Origin: CAZCTO01 sp964501725
GTDB lineage: Bacteria > Bacillota > Clostridia > Saccharofermentanales > Saccharofermentanaceae
Length of the DNA: 64,000 nucleotides
Direction of reading: 5' to 3'
NCBI GenBank assembly: GCA_964501725.1
Contig: CAZCTO010000010.1
Location: 1-64,000 of the forward strand
The notes beneath the pieces are model-generated. The model had not been told where the DNA came from. It was given only the letters and a program-made list of their open reading frames with translations, and did no database searches. Shown in pieces: positions 1 to 7,579 of the stretch. Every line of letters starts with the position of its first letter. Position 1 is the first letter of the stretch. The translations under genes and the position numbers were made by a program.

Positions 1-217
1 CTCGAAAACCGGCACCACCGCAAACGACTTCCTCTACACCGGCGAGCAGTACGATATAAGCACCGGCTTCTACTACCTGCGCGCCCGCTACATGAACCCG
101 TCTACGGGCACATTCACATCACCGGATGCCTACGCCGGCACGATTTTCGATCCGGTCTCCCTGCATAAGTATTTGTACGCCAACGCCAATCCGGTGATGA
201 ACCGGGATCCAAGCGGG
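1..217 (+). repeat. RHS core DNA repeat, copy A (partial)
   Basis: This is the 3' end of a GC-rich RHS-core segment that also occurs at 1635-2039 and 4327-4731. It aligns to copy B with a constant offset of 1822 and no gaps over most of its length. Similarity stops at the DPSG codons, where the toxin tips diverge. Confidence 0.85.
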
Positions 218-832
218 TATATGGCAGAAGCTTTTATGGCGGGCGAAGTTTGTCGCTCAATTCTCGCAAAGCAGGAAGCAGAATATAACAGTACAGTAAT
301 TGCGATAGGTACAGAACTCATTACGACATTAATCTCCGTCGGTACAATGGTTGCGATATTTGTGGGCAATAATCCGATGTTCGTTGATTTGTGTATGAGG
401 ATTGCGGCCGGGGATATTCCGGTTGACTCGTTGCGCGATTTCATCAGGGACCTGTATAATCAGGTTGGAGATAAGATTGCGGATTTCATTAATGATGTGA
501 CGGGGAATAACTCGAATTCAAGCCAATCTTCAAGTGGCGGATCAAGTAGCAATGTGCAACCGCCGCAAGACCCCATTGATCCGAATAAACTAAATCATAT
601 ATTTCACAATCTGGCTCACGATCATAAACTGGATCAATTTCTTGATTCGTTTGGAGGAAATGAAGAATCTGCTTTTCGGGCGTTGCAACAAGCAGCTCAA
701 GATTATGTCGTACAGCATAATATTGTTGGACATATTGACGATATTATTGTAAATGTCAATGGCTTTGAAATAACTGTTAGAGGCGAAGTAATTGATGGAT
801 TTGCAAGAATTTCAACGGCATTTATCCCCTAA
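2..832 (+). CDS. RHS polymorphic toxin, C-terminal part (5' end outside window)
   Basis: The reading frame is open from base 2, so the gene starts before the window; the ATG at 92 is internal. About 72 residues of RHS core (YTGEQYD, YYLRARYMNPSTGTF) end at the junction NPVMNRDPSG near base 217. After it comes a variable tip of about 200 residues with a hydrophobic stretch (roughly residues 95-115 of the visible part), an S/G-rich linker and a terminal domain with HIFHNLAHDHKLD and a TAFIP end. That layout is typical of RHS toxins, where the core forms a shell and the tip is a delivered toxin. I recall the HIF...HNL...TAFIP tip from other contact-dependent toxins, possibly a BECR-type RNase, but its activity is not provable here. 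The next gene is the candidate immunity protein. Confidence 0.85.
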   Translation, partial: SKTGTTANDFLYTGEQYDISTGFYYLRARYMNPSTGTFTSPDAYAGTIFDPVSLHKYLYANANPVMNRDPSGYMAEAFMAGEVCRSILAKQEAEYNSTVIAIGTELITTLISVGTMVAIFVGNNPMFVDLCMRIAAGDIPVDSLRDFIRDLYNQVGDKIADFINDVTGNNSNSSQSSSGGSSSNVQPPQDPIDPNKLNHIFHNLAHDHKLDQFLDSFGGNEESAFRALQQAAQDYVVQHNIVGHIDDIIVNVNGFEITVRGEVIDGFARISTAFIP

Positions 833-846
833 GGAGGGCATCCGCT

Positions 847-1254
847 ATGAAGTATGAGGAATTTGAGCAGCAACTCATGGGCATGTTACTATCCGGAGAC
901 GATGAGCTTCTCGAAAAGCTTCGCAGACAATATCAAACCGCAAAGATTGAATCTATTGATCGTGATCCTGTCGGCTTCTTTACGAGATATTCCGTTCCCC
1001 ACAGTGAGGTTTTTTTTATCGACAGGGATTCCTTTGCTTTTGGTGACGTTTTCGGAAGTGTAGGTGGTGTTGACAGGGCAGTCGGATTTGTGTTGTTTGT
1101 AAGAGACGGCTACATCTCGCTTCTGGAGGGGTACACGAACTTGGTTGATAAATGGCCCCAATCCTATGATGAAATTAGCCTCTCTTATTCAACAGGGTCG
1201 GAACGAGACATGGAAGATTTACGGAGAAAATGGCGCAATAATCCAACCGCCTGA
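847..1254 (+). CDS. candidate immunity protein for RHS toxin 1, 3' end replaced
   Basis: A 135-residue soluble acidic protein that starts 15 bp after the toxin stop, with a good ribosome site (AAGGAGG at 831-837). Position and size fit an immunity protein that neutralises the upstream tip. I do not recognise the family. Visible features are an N-terminal helix (EEFEQQLMGML) and the segment FFTRYSVPHSEVFFIDRDSF. The last few codons appear to be read from RHS-repeat DNA that begins near base 1242, because the other frame there reads SNRLTRETIQDG, a typical RHS repeat. The natural C-terminus was therefore probably lost when a cassette was joined here. Function is inferred from position only. Confidence 0.6.
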   Translation: MKYEEFEQQLMGMLLSGDDELLEKLRRQYQTAKIESIDRDPVGFFTRYSVPHSEVFFIDRDSFAFGDVFGSVGGVDRAVGFVLFVRDGYISLLEGYTNLVDKWPQSYDEISLSYSTGSERDMEDLRRKWRNNPTA

Positions 1255-2846
1255 CCCGGGAAACCATTCAGGACGGCGCGCTGAACCTCACAATCGATTA
1301 CACCTACGACGCCGTCGGCAACCGCCTCACGAAGACCGACCTTACGGGCACGACCGCCTATACCTATAACGCACTCAATCAACTGACGAGCGAAAACGAT
1401 ACGACCTACACTTACGACGCCAACGGCTCCATCATCTCCATGAGTGACCCGGATCGCTCCGCCGAGTACGCGTATAACGATCTCGGTCGCCTCGCCACGG
1501 CAACCGTCACCACCGGCACCGCGACAATCACGGAAAGCTACCTCTACGACTGGGCCGGCACCCGCACCGCGAAAATCACCGACGGCGTCTTAACCTACTA
1601 TCTGGTCGACACCGGCGGCGTTCTCTCGCAGGTTCTGGCCGAACTCGACCACACTGGTGCCCTCATCACCTACTACACGCGCGGTGCAGAGCTCATCAGC
1701 CTCTCGCGCCCCGGCGAAAAGCGCTTCTACCTCTACGACGGCCAAGGCTCCACACATGTCCTCGCCGATACCGATGGCCAGGTGACGGATACCTACCTCT
1801 ACGACGCTTTCGGAAACCTCCTCTTTAGAACCGGCACCACCGAAAACGACTTCCTCTACACCGGCGAGCAATTTGATGCCAACACCGGCTTCTATTACCT
1901 GCGCGCCCGTTACATGAACCCATCAACGGGTACCTTCACCTCAATGGATCCGTATGCCGGAACGATTTTCGATCCGGTCTCGCTGCATAAGTATCTCTAC
2001 GCCAATGCCAATCCGGTCATGAACCGGGATCCGAGCGGGGAATTTACGCTACTGGAAATGGAACTCACCATGGCCATAAGCGGTGAGATTTCGGGGGCAC
2101 TGAATCTACTGTATTATGATTTTCACGGCGGTGATCGTAGTGCAACATCCACACGTATCGGTATACTGTTTATGGGCTTTTTCCAAGGCGCGTTAATGAC
2201 CGGAGGACTGGTGGGGCTGGGGCTGATAGGAACAGTAGCATCCAGAATCGTGTTGTCTTTCATCCTAATGTGTCTGGGAATAAATAGTATGGCTGGTGCA
2301 ATCGACCGATTCCAAGCGGGTGACGATGTCTGGGGATGGATTTTTACGGGCGCTTCCATCCTGTGTTTTTTCGGTGCAGTGGATAGTATTACGCAGGCAA
2401 TAAGGATCTATGGTATAAATAATGATAACACCTCTTTGGCAAACGCGAATGCGACAAAGGGTGGGGGTGTTGCGAATGATGCGACGGGGGGAACGCCTAA
2501 AGTATATACCAATGGTAAAGGACAGCTAACAAATGGACAATATACTTTAGACGCAAATGGTATGAAAGCCCATCTAACTGGTTCAACAACGTCAGGGAAA
2601 AGCCAGTTTCTTTACGGAGTAGACGCAGGAAAGGCTACTTTAGATGCAGCATCATATGCTGATGCAAATAATCTATGGGTTGGAAATAAAGCAAAAGTTC
2701 CTGTTATTGATGGAGTAATTGGTGTTGAGGAAATGGAGAGCCAACGAGTATTATTAATGTGTACAGAACAAAAACAGGCTTCGTTCATTCTTGTCCAGGA
2801 AATCCAACATCATGAGGAGCAAGAAGATGAGAAATTTAACAGATGA
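1242..2846 (+). pseudogene. orphan RHS toxin cassette 2, no start codon and frameshifted tip
   Basis: The frame opens at 1242 after an in-frame TAA (1239-1241) and has no credible start. It runs through RHS YD repeats (YTYDAVGNRLTKTD, YAYNDLGRL) into RHS core ending at DPSG (2039). Next come a hydrophobic pre-toxin region (about 2050-2400), a linker ANANATKGGG and a toxin domain (QYTLDANGMKAHLTG, ADANNLWVGNKAKVPV). The expected end of this domain, GEPTSIINVYRTKTG with a stop at 2813-2815, lies in another frame, so one base appears to be missing near 2724-2728. As read, the protein instead ends in an unrelated glutamate-rich tail at 2846, overlapping the immunity gene. The cassette could be expressed only after recombination into a full-length rhs gene. 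The activity of the tip is unknown to me. Confidence 0.75.
1635..2039 (+). repeat. RHS core DNA repeat, copy B
   Basis: A 405-bp segment that aligns without gaps to 4327-4731, at roughly nine identities in ten by eye. It encodes the end of the RHS shell from LAELDHTGALITYY to the DPSG junction and is clearly GC-richer than the tips that follow. Confidence 0.9.
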
Positions 2847-3243
2847 GATTCTGATATCTGTGAAGTATCAGCGTAATTGGTCAAAGGGTCAATTGATTCA
2901 ATTAATTAAGCGATGGGAAAAGAAAAACACTGCAATATGGTTCGATTGTGACTTTGAATCGGGAGAACAATGGGTAAGAGTTTTTAAAGATGATTACATG
3001 TTTGGTTTAATAGGAGTTGGTGTTCCAATACTGTTTCTTGACACGTTTTTCGAAAGAAGTAATATAAATTACAAATCTATTAAGGATGTTCATGTTGTAA
3101 TGGAAATAGATTTTGATGCTAAAGCCTGGATCCTGGATTTGGAAATATTTGAAAAGGCATTTCCCCAAGTATGGCATGCTTCTTCGGATTCTATTAATCC
3201 GGAACGTATGTCAATAAATGATTTTTGGTATGCAACTGTATGA
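2827..3243 (+). CDS. candidate immunity protein for cassette 2
   Basis: A 138-residue AT-rich gene. The ATG at 2827 is chosen over one at 2791 because AGGAG at 2815-2819 is well spaced from it. The protein (MRNLTDEILISVKYQ, then WFDCDFESGEQWVRVF, ending DFWYATV) has no membrane segment or signal peptide. It begins just after the frame-restored stop of the upstream toxin (2815), the usual toxin-immunity spacing. I do not recognise the family. Its last 37 codons are duplicated at 5813-5923, so related immunity genes have been reshuffled here. The partner toxin is frameshifted, but this gene looks intact, as expected if it still protects against sister cells. Confidence 0.6.
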   Translation: MRNLTDEILISVKYQRNWSKGQLIQLIKRWEKKNTAIWFDCDFESGEQWVRVFKDDYMFGLIGVGVPILFLDTFFERSNINYKSIKDVHVVMEIDFDAKAWILDLEIFEKAFPQVWHASSDSINPERMSINDFWYATV

Positions 3244-3322
3244 ATACAAGTAGGGCCATTGGCAGTGGTAAACTGAAACTGGACACAGGGGGGTGGAAAT
3301 CAGGCACCGGAATCGAAATGAA
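3133..3322 (+). repeat. duplicated immunity-gene 3' block, copy 1
   Basis: Bases 3133-3243 (end of the immunity gene) match 5813-5923 with 11 differences in 111 and no gaps by hand alignment. Similarity continues about 80 bp past the stop codon (ATACAAGTAG to GAATCGAAATGA), with a few small indels. The non-coding part from 3244 to about 3400 holds no gene that I can support. Confidence 0.85.
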
Positions 3323-3401
3323 GCCCCCCATTTACACTTAGGCTAAAGTTGCCTTCAAAAGCATCGCGATAACGGCCTCTTCCGAGGCAAGATTGTCATA
3401 T

Positions 3402-3705
3402 TTAGCGAATGCGAACGCGACAAAGGGTGGGGGAAGGTTAATATTCCGGACCACGCTAGAGATGTTGCAAATCAGGTAAACAGCAGAAATGGAGCACAAT
3501 TACAAGGATATAAAGGCGGCAAAGCATATAATAATCAGCCTGTAAATGGCGGACAAAAATTGCCAGACGGTGTAAATTACAAAGAATATGATGTTATTCT
3601 TTTGTAAAAGGACAAAGTAGAGGAACAGAACGAATAGTCATTGGTGATGATGGGTCAGTTTGGTATACAAATGACCATTATCATACATTTACAGAAATTG
3701 ATTAA
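3402..3705 (+). pseudogene. broken barnase/T1-type ribonuclease toxin tip
   Basis: The fragment starts with the linker LANANATKGGG, as in cassette 2. From 3434 it reads KVNIPDHARDVANQVN, then QKLPDGVNYKEYDVI, and stops at 3605-3607. One base appears to be missing near 3599; the next frame continues from 3604 as VKGQSRGTERIVIG, then WYTNDHYHTFTEID, ending at 3705. Together these match the microbial ribonuclease (barnase/N1/T1) domain. The expected catalytic positions are visible: Glu in KEYDV, Arg in RGTER and His in DHYHTF. There is also a frame change between linker and domain, and no RHS core upstream. This is therefore a dead orphan tip. The intact SUKH-type gene downstream supports the call. 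Confidence 0.8.
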
Positions 3706-3717
3706 GGTGGCATGAAA

Positions 3718-4275
3718 ATGGATCAGTATCAAGAGATTGTTTCAAAATTAATAACAAAAGGTGTTTTGTTTGATAGAGCAATGTCATTATTTGAGATAGA
3801 GGAGACGGAGAAGTTATATAATATCTCTTTTCCAGTTGAGCTTAAACGTTTATTTTTTGTTGGATTGCCTGTATCAAAAGGTTTTTGTAATTGGCGTGAC
3901 ATACATAATGAGAATGTTCAACGAATTAAGGATGTACTGAACATGCCAATTAAAGGATTGATATTTGATATAGAGAATAGTGATTTTTGGTGTGAGGATT
4001 GGGGCGAAAAACCAACTGACATAAGAGATGCACGCAATATATTGTTAGAGCATTATAATAAAGCCCCCAAAATGATCCCCGTATATGCACACAGATACAT
4101 GCCATTTATTCCAAAGGAAATCGTTATTCCTGTATTTTCTATAATGCAATCAGATATTATTTATTATGGAACAAATTTAGTTTCATATTTGGAAATTGAG
4201 TTTGGATTTAGGCAATACAATGAGCTTACACATGCAAATTTCAGACATGTTGATTTTTGGAGTGACTTGTTATAA
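3718..4275 (+). CDS. SUKH (SMI1/KNR4) family immunity protein
   Basis: The protein is 185 residues from ATG 3718. An in-frame ATG at 3712 exists, but the AAGGTGG at 3704-3710 is too close to serve it. Motifs such as FPVELKRLFFVGLPVSKGF, CNWRDIH, a GLIFDIENSDFW segment and IPVYAHRYMPFIP followed by a DIIYYG block match the SUKH superfamily. SUKH proteins are established immunity proteins for many secreted nuclease toxins. The gene lies 12 bp after the ribonuclease remnant, so it most likely once bound and neutralised that RNase. It looks complete although its toxin is broken, which fits selection for protection against sister cells. Confidence 0.82.
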   Translation: MDQYQEIVSKLITKGVLFDRAMSLFEIEETEKLYNISFPVELKRLFFVGLPVSKGFCNWRDIHNENVQRIKDVLNMPIKGLIFDIENSDFWCEDWGEKPTDIRDARNILLEHYNKAPKMIPVYAHRYMPFIPKEIVIPVFSIMQSDIIYYGTNLVSYLEIEFGFRQYNELTHANFRHVDFWSDLL

Positions 4276-4276
4276 C

Positions 4277-4308
4277 TTGAGTAGATGGCAGTAATACTCT
4301 CTACTCAA
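4277..4308 (+). other. 8-bp inverted repeat between cassettes
   Basis: TTGAGTAG (4277-4284) and CTACTCAA (4301-4308) are perfect inverted copies around a 16-base loop, directly after the SUKH gene. No T-run follows, so a terminator is doubtful. A TATAAT-like hexamer (4315-4320) lies between it and the next cassette, without a clear -35. Confidence 0.4.
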
Positions 4309-4326
4309 TCCTTGTATAATGGGTAA

Positions 4327-4731
4327 TTGGCCGAACTCGACCACACCGGCGCCCTCATTACCTACTATACGCGCGGCGCCGAGCTCATCAGCCTCTCACG
4401 CCCGGGCGAAAAGCGCTTCTATCTCTACGACGGCCAAGGCTCCGTCCGCGCCCTCTCGGACTCCGATGGCCAAGTGACGGATACCTACCTCTACGACGCT
4501 TTCGGTAACCTCCTCTTTAGAACCGGCACCACTGAAAACGATTTCCTCTACACCGGTGAGCAATTCGACGCCAACACCGGCTTCTATTACCTGCGCGCCC
4601 GCTACATGAAGCCAGCCACGGGCACCTTCACCTCGATGGATGCCTACGCCGGCTCGATTTTCGATCCGGTCTCGCTTCACAAGTATTTGTATGCCAATGC
4701 CAATCCGGTGATGAATCGGGATCCGAGCGGG
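4327..4731 (+). repeat. RHS core DNA repeat, copy C
   Basis: This 405-bp segment is collinear with 1635-2039 (copy B) without gaps and, in its last 200 bp, with copy A. The left edge is sharp: the preceding bases share nothing with copy B. It provides the homology needed to swap tips. Confidence 0.9.
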
Positions 4732-5466
4732 TACTATACCCTGACGGAAATGGAAGCAGCGATGGCGATCTCAGGGATCCTCGGAGCGGCAATGAACTCG
4801 ATTCCGAGCGGAATTATGCGTTTGTTGAACGGCGATCCGATGGATACAAATTTCTGGGTTTCTTTTGTCTATGACTTCATGTTCGGGTTTTCGGTTGGTG
4901 CCCTGTTCGGCGGACTTGGATTTCTGGCAACGCAATATCTGTTGGCATCCTGCCTGCTTCGCAGCATTTTTGGTACAATGGGATTGAAGAGTACCTGGGA
5001 TTTCATTCAGGATTTGCAACGCGGAGATTGGGCTCGCGCTATATTGGACGGACTTTCAGCGGTGTTATCCTTTTGGGGTGCCTCTACGAACTTCTACCGA
5101 GGAGGCGGATTAGGGAATAGCGGAAGCGGGTCAAACGCGGGTAGTGCTTCAGACGATGCGGCCGGGGCATCCGATGATGCCGCCAATGCCGCGGATGATA
5201 TGGCAGGAGCTTCAGATGATGCAGCGGGTGCTGGTAGTAATGATAAACGATATACTCAAGATCAGCAGACCTTAATAGATCTAGCTAAAGAAGCAAAGGC
5301 CAAAGGGGGAGTTACCTTAGATGATGCCAATACCCTTCTCGGTTGGGCAAATGAGTACGGTGTACCGGCACACGGGCCAGAAATTCATCCTTCAAGACCA
5401 GGTGCTGCCAGTAATACTTTACATTTTCATATTGGCAAAACAAATCATATTCAAATAACAGATTAA
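4327..5466 (+). CDS. orphan RHS toxin cassette 3, intact tip
   Basis: RHS core starts abruptly at 4327 after an in-frame TAA (4324-4326); the only start available there is TTG with no convincing ribosome site, so it is an orphan module. The core (DHTGALITYYTRGAEL to NPVMNRDPSG) ends at 4731. Next come a hydrophobic region with GxxxG-like segments (about residues 145-245), a repetitive Asp/Ala/Ser linker (SDDAAGASDDAANAADD) and a tip reading LIDLAKEAKAKGGV, LLGWANEYGVPAHGPEIHP and HFHIGKTNHIQI. I recall this His-rich tip from other RHS proteins; the clustered His residues suggest a metal-dependent nuclease, which is inference. An immunity candidate follows 20 bp later. Confidence 0.75.
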   Translation: MAELDHTGALITYYTRGAELISLSRPGEKRFYLYDGQGSVRALSDSDGQVTDTYLYDAFGNLLFRTGTTENDFLYTGEQFDANTGFYYLRARYMKPATGTFTSMDAYAGSIFDPVSLHKYLYANANPVMNRDPSGYYTLTEMEAAMAISGILGAAMNSIPSGIMRLLNGDPMDTNFWVSFVYDFMFGFSVGALFGGLGFLATQYLLASCLLRSIFGTMGLKSTWDFIQDLQRGDWARAILDGLSAVLSFWGASTNFYRGGGLGNSGSGSNAGSASDDAAGASDDAANAADDMAGASDDAAGAGSNDKRYTQDQQTLIDLAKEAKAKGGVTLDDANTLLGWANEYGVPAHGPEIHPSRPGAASNTLHFHIGKTNHIQITD

Positions 5467-5485
5467 GAAAGAGAGAATAAATAAT

Positions 5486-5785
5486 ATGATTGTGCAAGCT
5501 AAGTATGAAGAAACCGATGATTGTGGCACCAGTATTTATATACCGGATATTCAAGAAATCGATATTCTTCAAAAGCAAGAAGAGTTTTTCAAATGGCTGT
5601 TTGATATAAATAATAATCATCAATACTGGAAAATCGTTAATGGTCAAAAGAAGTATTGCGAATATGGTATTGATGCCTTTGTACTTTGGTTGAATGAAGA
5701 AGTGTATAAAGATATAGAAGAGAAAGCTCAAGTTTTGAATGAGTTTACAGGAAGTTATTCAGATTCAATCATACTTTATTTTTAA
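5486..5785 (+). CDS. candidate immunity protein for cassette 3
   Basis: A 99-residue, AT-rich, acidic soluble protein starting 20 bp after the toxin stop, with AAGAAAGAGAG as a weak ribosome site. It reads ETDDCGTSIYIPDIQEIDIL, then FFKWLFDINNNHQYWKI, with no signal peptide. I do not recognise the family. Its position directly after a complete toxin tip and its composition, like that of other small immunity genes here, support an immunity role. Confidence 0.55.
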   Translation: MIVQAKYEETDDCGTSIYIPDIQEIDILQKQEEFFKWLFDINNNHQYWKIVNGQKKYCEYGIDAFVLWLNEEVYKDIEEKAQVLNEFTGSYSDSIILYF

Positions 5786-5812
5786 CCCATTGGATAGGCA
5801 TGGCCTGACCCC

Positions 5813-5923
5813 CTGGATTTGGTTATATTAGAAAAGGCATTTCCCCAAGTATGGCATGCGTCATCAGATGCTATTTATCTGGAACGTATGTCAATAAATG
5901 ATTTCTGGTATGCAACAGTATGA
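5813..5923 (+). pseudogene. 3' remnant of an immunity gene (related to 2827-3243)
   Basis: Thirty-six codons plus stop read LEKAFPQVWHAS and ERMSINDFWYATV and match the end of the cassette-2 immunity protein. There is no start codon or 5' part. It is a leftover of a second, diverged toxin-immunity module. Confidence 0.8.
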
Positions 5924-6000
5924 ATACAAGTAGAGCCTTTGGTAGTGGTAAGCTGAACTGGACACAAGGGGTGGAAATCACGCGCCGGAATCGAAATGAA
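5813..6000 (+). repeat. duplicated immunity-gene 3' block, copy 2
   Basis: This block matches 3133-3322 through the immunity remnant and about 80 bp beyond the stop. A short open frame at 5920-6105 overlaps it but looks accidental. From 6001 to 6196 I see nothing else recognisable. Confidence 0.85.
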
Positions 6001-6196
6001 TATGTCGCCGGAAGAGTACAGGCGGATATCAAACGATGGTGCATTTATTCAGCGCAAATGGTGTATGGCGATCGACACATAATGATGTTTAGCTTCCGAC
6101 AATGAAGAACAAAGAGTTAAATGTTCAGTAAAATTAATGTTTTTCAAGTATGAATGACAAGGGTTACGACCGAAAATATGAGAACACGTTCAGAAG

Positions 6197-6226
6197 AGAG
6201 TAAAGAGAAATCTTTACTCTTTTTTT
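6197..6226 (+). terminator. rho-independent terminator after the toxin array
   Basis: AGAGTAAAGA (6197-6206), loop GAAA and TCTTTACTCT (6211-6220) form a perfect 10-bp stem followed by six further T residues. Confidence 0.85.
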
Positions 6227-6268
6227 AACAATTAACCTATACATACGATTCTTTGGATCGGTTAATTT

Positions 6269-6366
6269 TGCGTTCGACCGCCGAATCAACCATGAGTTTT
6301 GCCTATACGACGGATGGTTTGATTAAGACCGCAACCGATGCAATGGACTGCGTCGACTTTTGTTGA
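6269..6366 (+). pseudogene. RHS repeat remnant interrupted by IS
   Basis: The frame reads RSTAESTMSFAYTTDGLIK then TATDAMD, an RHS/YD-type repeat, and is cut by the left end of the IS near 6358. It lacks both ends. It shows that the IS landed in, or recombined with, former RHS DNA. Confidence 0.55.
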
Positions 6367-7340
6367 GTATAAAAATGTAAACTATACGCATACAGGAGGA
6401 GACAAAAATGCCAAGCAACAACAGTAAGTATACCCAAGAATTTCGAGACCGTACGGTGAAACATATTCTAGAAAGCGGCAGTTCGGCAACCGGTGTCGCA
6501 GAGGAAATGGGAATCGACACAAACACCGTCTGCCGCTGGGTTCGAGATTATCGAAGAAAGAACCATTTACCCAGCTACGAACAGAGCAAAGGGATTAAGA
6601 GAGTTACCGATCACCATGACAAGGAAGTCAATAAACAGCTCAAGGAACGCGATAAACGCATCCGGAATCTGGAGGAGGAGGTAGATATCTTAAAAAAATC
6701 CCTGCGCATCTTTATGCAACCACTGTGATGAAATATGAATTCATCGAAACATACCGCTTGGAGTTTCCAGTGATAAGGATGTGCAAAGCCCTACAAGTGT
6801 TTGAGAGCGGGTATTACAGATGGAAGGGAAGAGTTAAGAGTAGCCGGGAAAAGGAAGACGAGATGCTGATTCCGATCATCCGGGAGATTCATGAAGCCAG
6901 TCATCGAACCTATGGCCCAACCAGGATACAAACGGAACTGGCCAAGCGGTCGATTTTATGCAACAAGGGCCGAATTAGGCGGCTGATGCGGGAAAACGGA
7001 ATCTATTCGATTACCAAATACAAGCAGCGCCCCTACCCGAAAGAGAACGTTGAAACACGATATACCGAGAATACACTGGACCGTGAGTTCAACGTAATCG
7101 CGCCAAATCAGGCCTGGTGTGGTGACATAACCTATATCCGGACAGTAGCCGGATGGACGTATCTAGCGGTCGTTATTGATCTATTCAACCGTGAGATTGT
7201 GGGTTATTCATTAAGCCGGAAACCAAATTCGGAACTGACCAAACGAGCCATGGCCAACGCACTTTCGGCACGCCGACCGACTAACAAGGTACTATTTCAC
7301 AGCGATAGGGGTTGTCAGTACAGCAGTGCACTGTGCCGAT
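6358..7340 (+). mobile_element. IS3-family insertion sequence, 3' truncated
   Basis: The left end is TGTTGAGTATAAAAATG near 6361, followed by orfA and orfB with IS3-type overlap. No right end is seen; the element breaks at about 7340, where the left end of a related IS begins. It should be inactive because orfB stops before the last catalytic Glu. Confidence 0.8.
6408..6728 (+). CDS. IS3-family transposase OrfA
   Basis: A 106-residue DNA-binding subunit with an N-terminal helix-turn-helix (YTQEFRDRTVKHILESG, then VAEEMGIDTNTVCRWVRDY) and a C-terminal coiled coil (ERDKRIRNLEEEVDILKK). A ribosome site AGGAGG lies before ATG 6408. An A7 run at 6692-6698 is a candidate -1 slippery site: the -1 frame is open from there into orfB, giving the fused OrfAB that IS3 elements use as the active transposase. 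Confidence 0.88.
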   Translation: MPSNNSKYTQEFRDRTVKHILESGSSATGVAEEMGIDTNTVCRWVRDYRRKNHLPSYEQSKGIKRVTDHHDKEVNKQLKERDKRIRNLEEEVDILKKSLRIFMQPL

Positions 7341-7363
7341 TTTTGTTGAGTATAAAAATGTAA
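6725..7363 (+). pseudogene. IS3-family transposase OrfB, truncated
   Basis: The integrase-core part contains HRTYGPTRIQTEL, NQAWCGDITYIRT (first catalytic Asp) and FHSDRGCQYSS (second Asp). Family members continue for roughly 70-80 residues to a Glu; here the frame runs into the end of a second IS (RFLLSIKM) and stops at 7363. The DDE triad is incomplete, so no transposition activity is expected from this copy. Confidence 0.85.
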
Positions 7364-7423
7364 ACTATACGCATACAGAAGAAAGCACAAATGCCAGGCA
7401 ACAGCAGTAAATACACGCAAGAA
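7341..7423 (+). mobile_element. left-end fragment of a second related IS3 element
   Basis: Bases 7341-7381 repeat 6358-6398 nearly exactly, and a start of orfA (MPGNSSKYTQE) follows at 7391. The match ends near 7423. It is a direct repeat of the IS left end, left by insertion or recombination of a second copy. Confidence 0.8.
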
Positions 7424-7512
7424 CCCTTTAACTGCCAAGCCTATCTGGTTCTAAGGAAAACTGCCAGGTGTGGATCTCGATACACGAACAAGGCTAGGAT
7501 CCGAGCGTGGAT

Positions 7513-7541
7513 TTGTAAATCCGCATTTCTCCAGTTATAAT
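7513..7541 (+). promoter_or_regulatory. promoter for metG-tatD
   Basis: TTGTAA (7513-7518), a 17-bp spacer and TATAAT (7536-7541) lie 38 bp before metG. The stretch 7424-7512 between the IS fragment and this promoter holds no gene; I could not find T-box features in it. Confidence 0.65.
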
Positions 7542-7579
7542 TAGCGATTATGTAAGTCAATCTTCGAGGGGGGACTCTT

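Noticed and set aside
4396..4680. Minus-strand frames inside RHS core repeats (also 1590-1871)
   Set aside because: They mirror the GC-rich RHS coding strand in both copies and have no independent support.
5312..5731. Minus-strand open frame of 139 codons
   Set aside because: It overlaps the cassette-3 toxin end and its immunity gene, both of which have better start signals and context.
5920..6105. Small open frame MNTSRAFGSGKLNWTQGV
   Set aside because: It lies in the duplicated non-coding flank, lacks a ribosome site, and the matching copy at 3241-3322 is not open.
7424..7512. T-box or other riboswitch before metG
   Set aside because: No T-box sequence or antiterminator/terminator pair could be found; only a plain promoter is visible.
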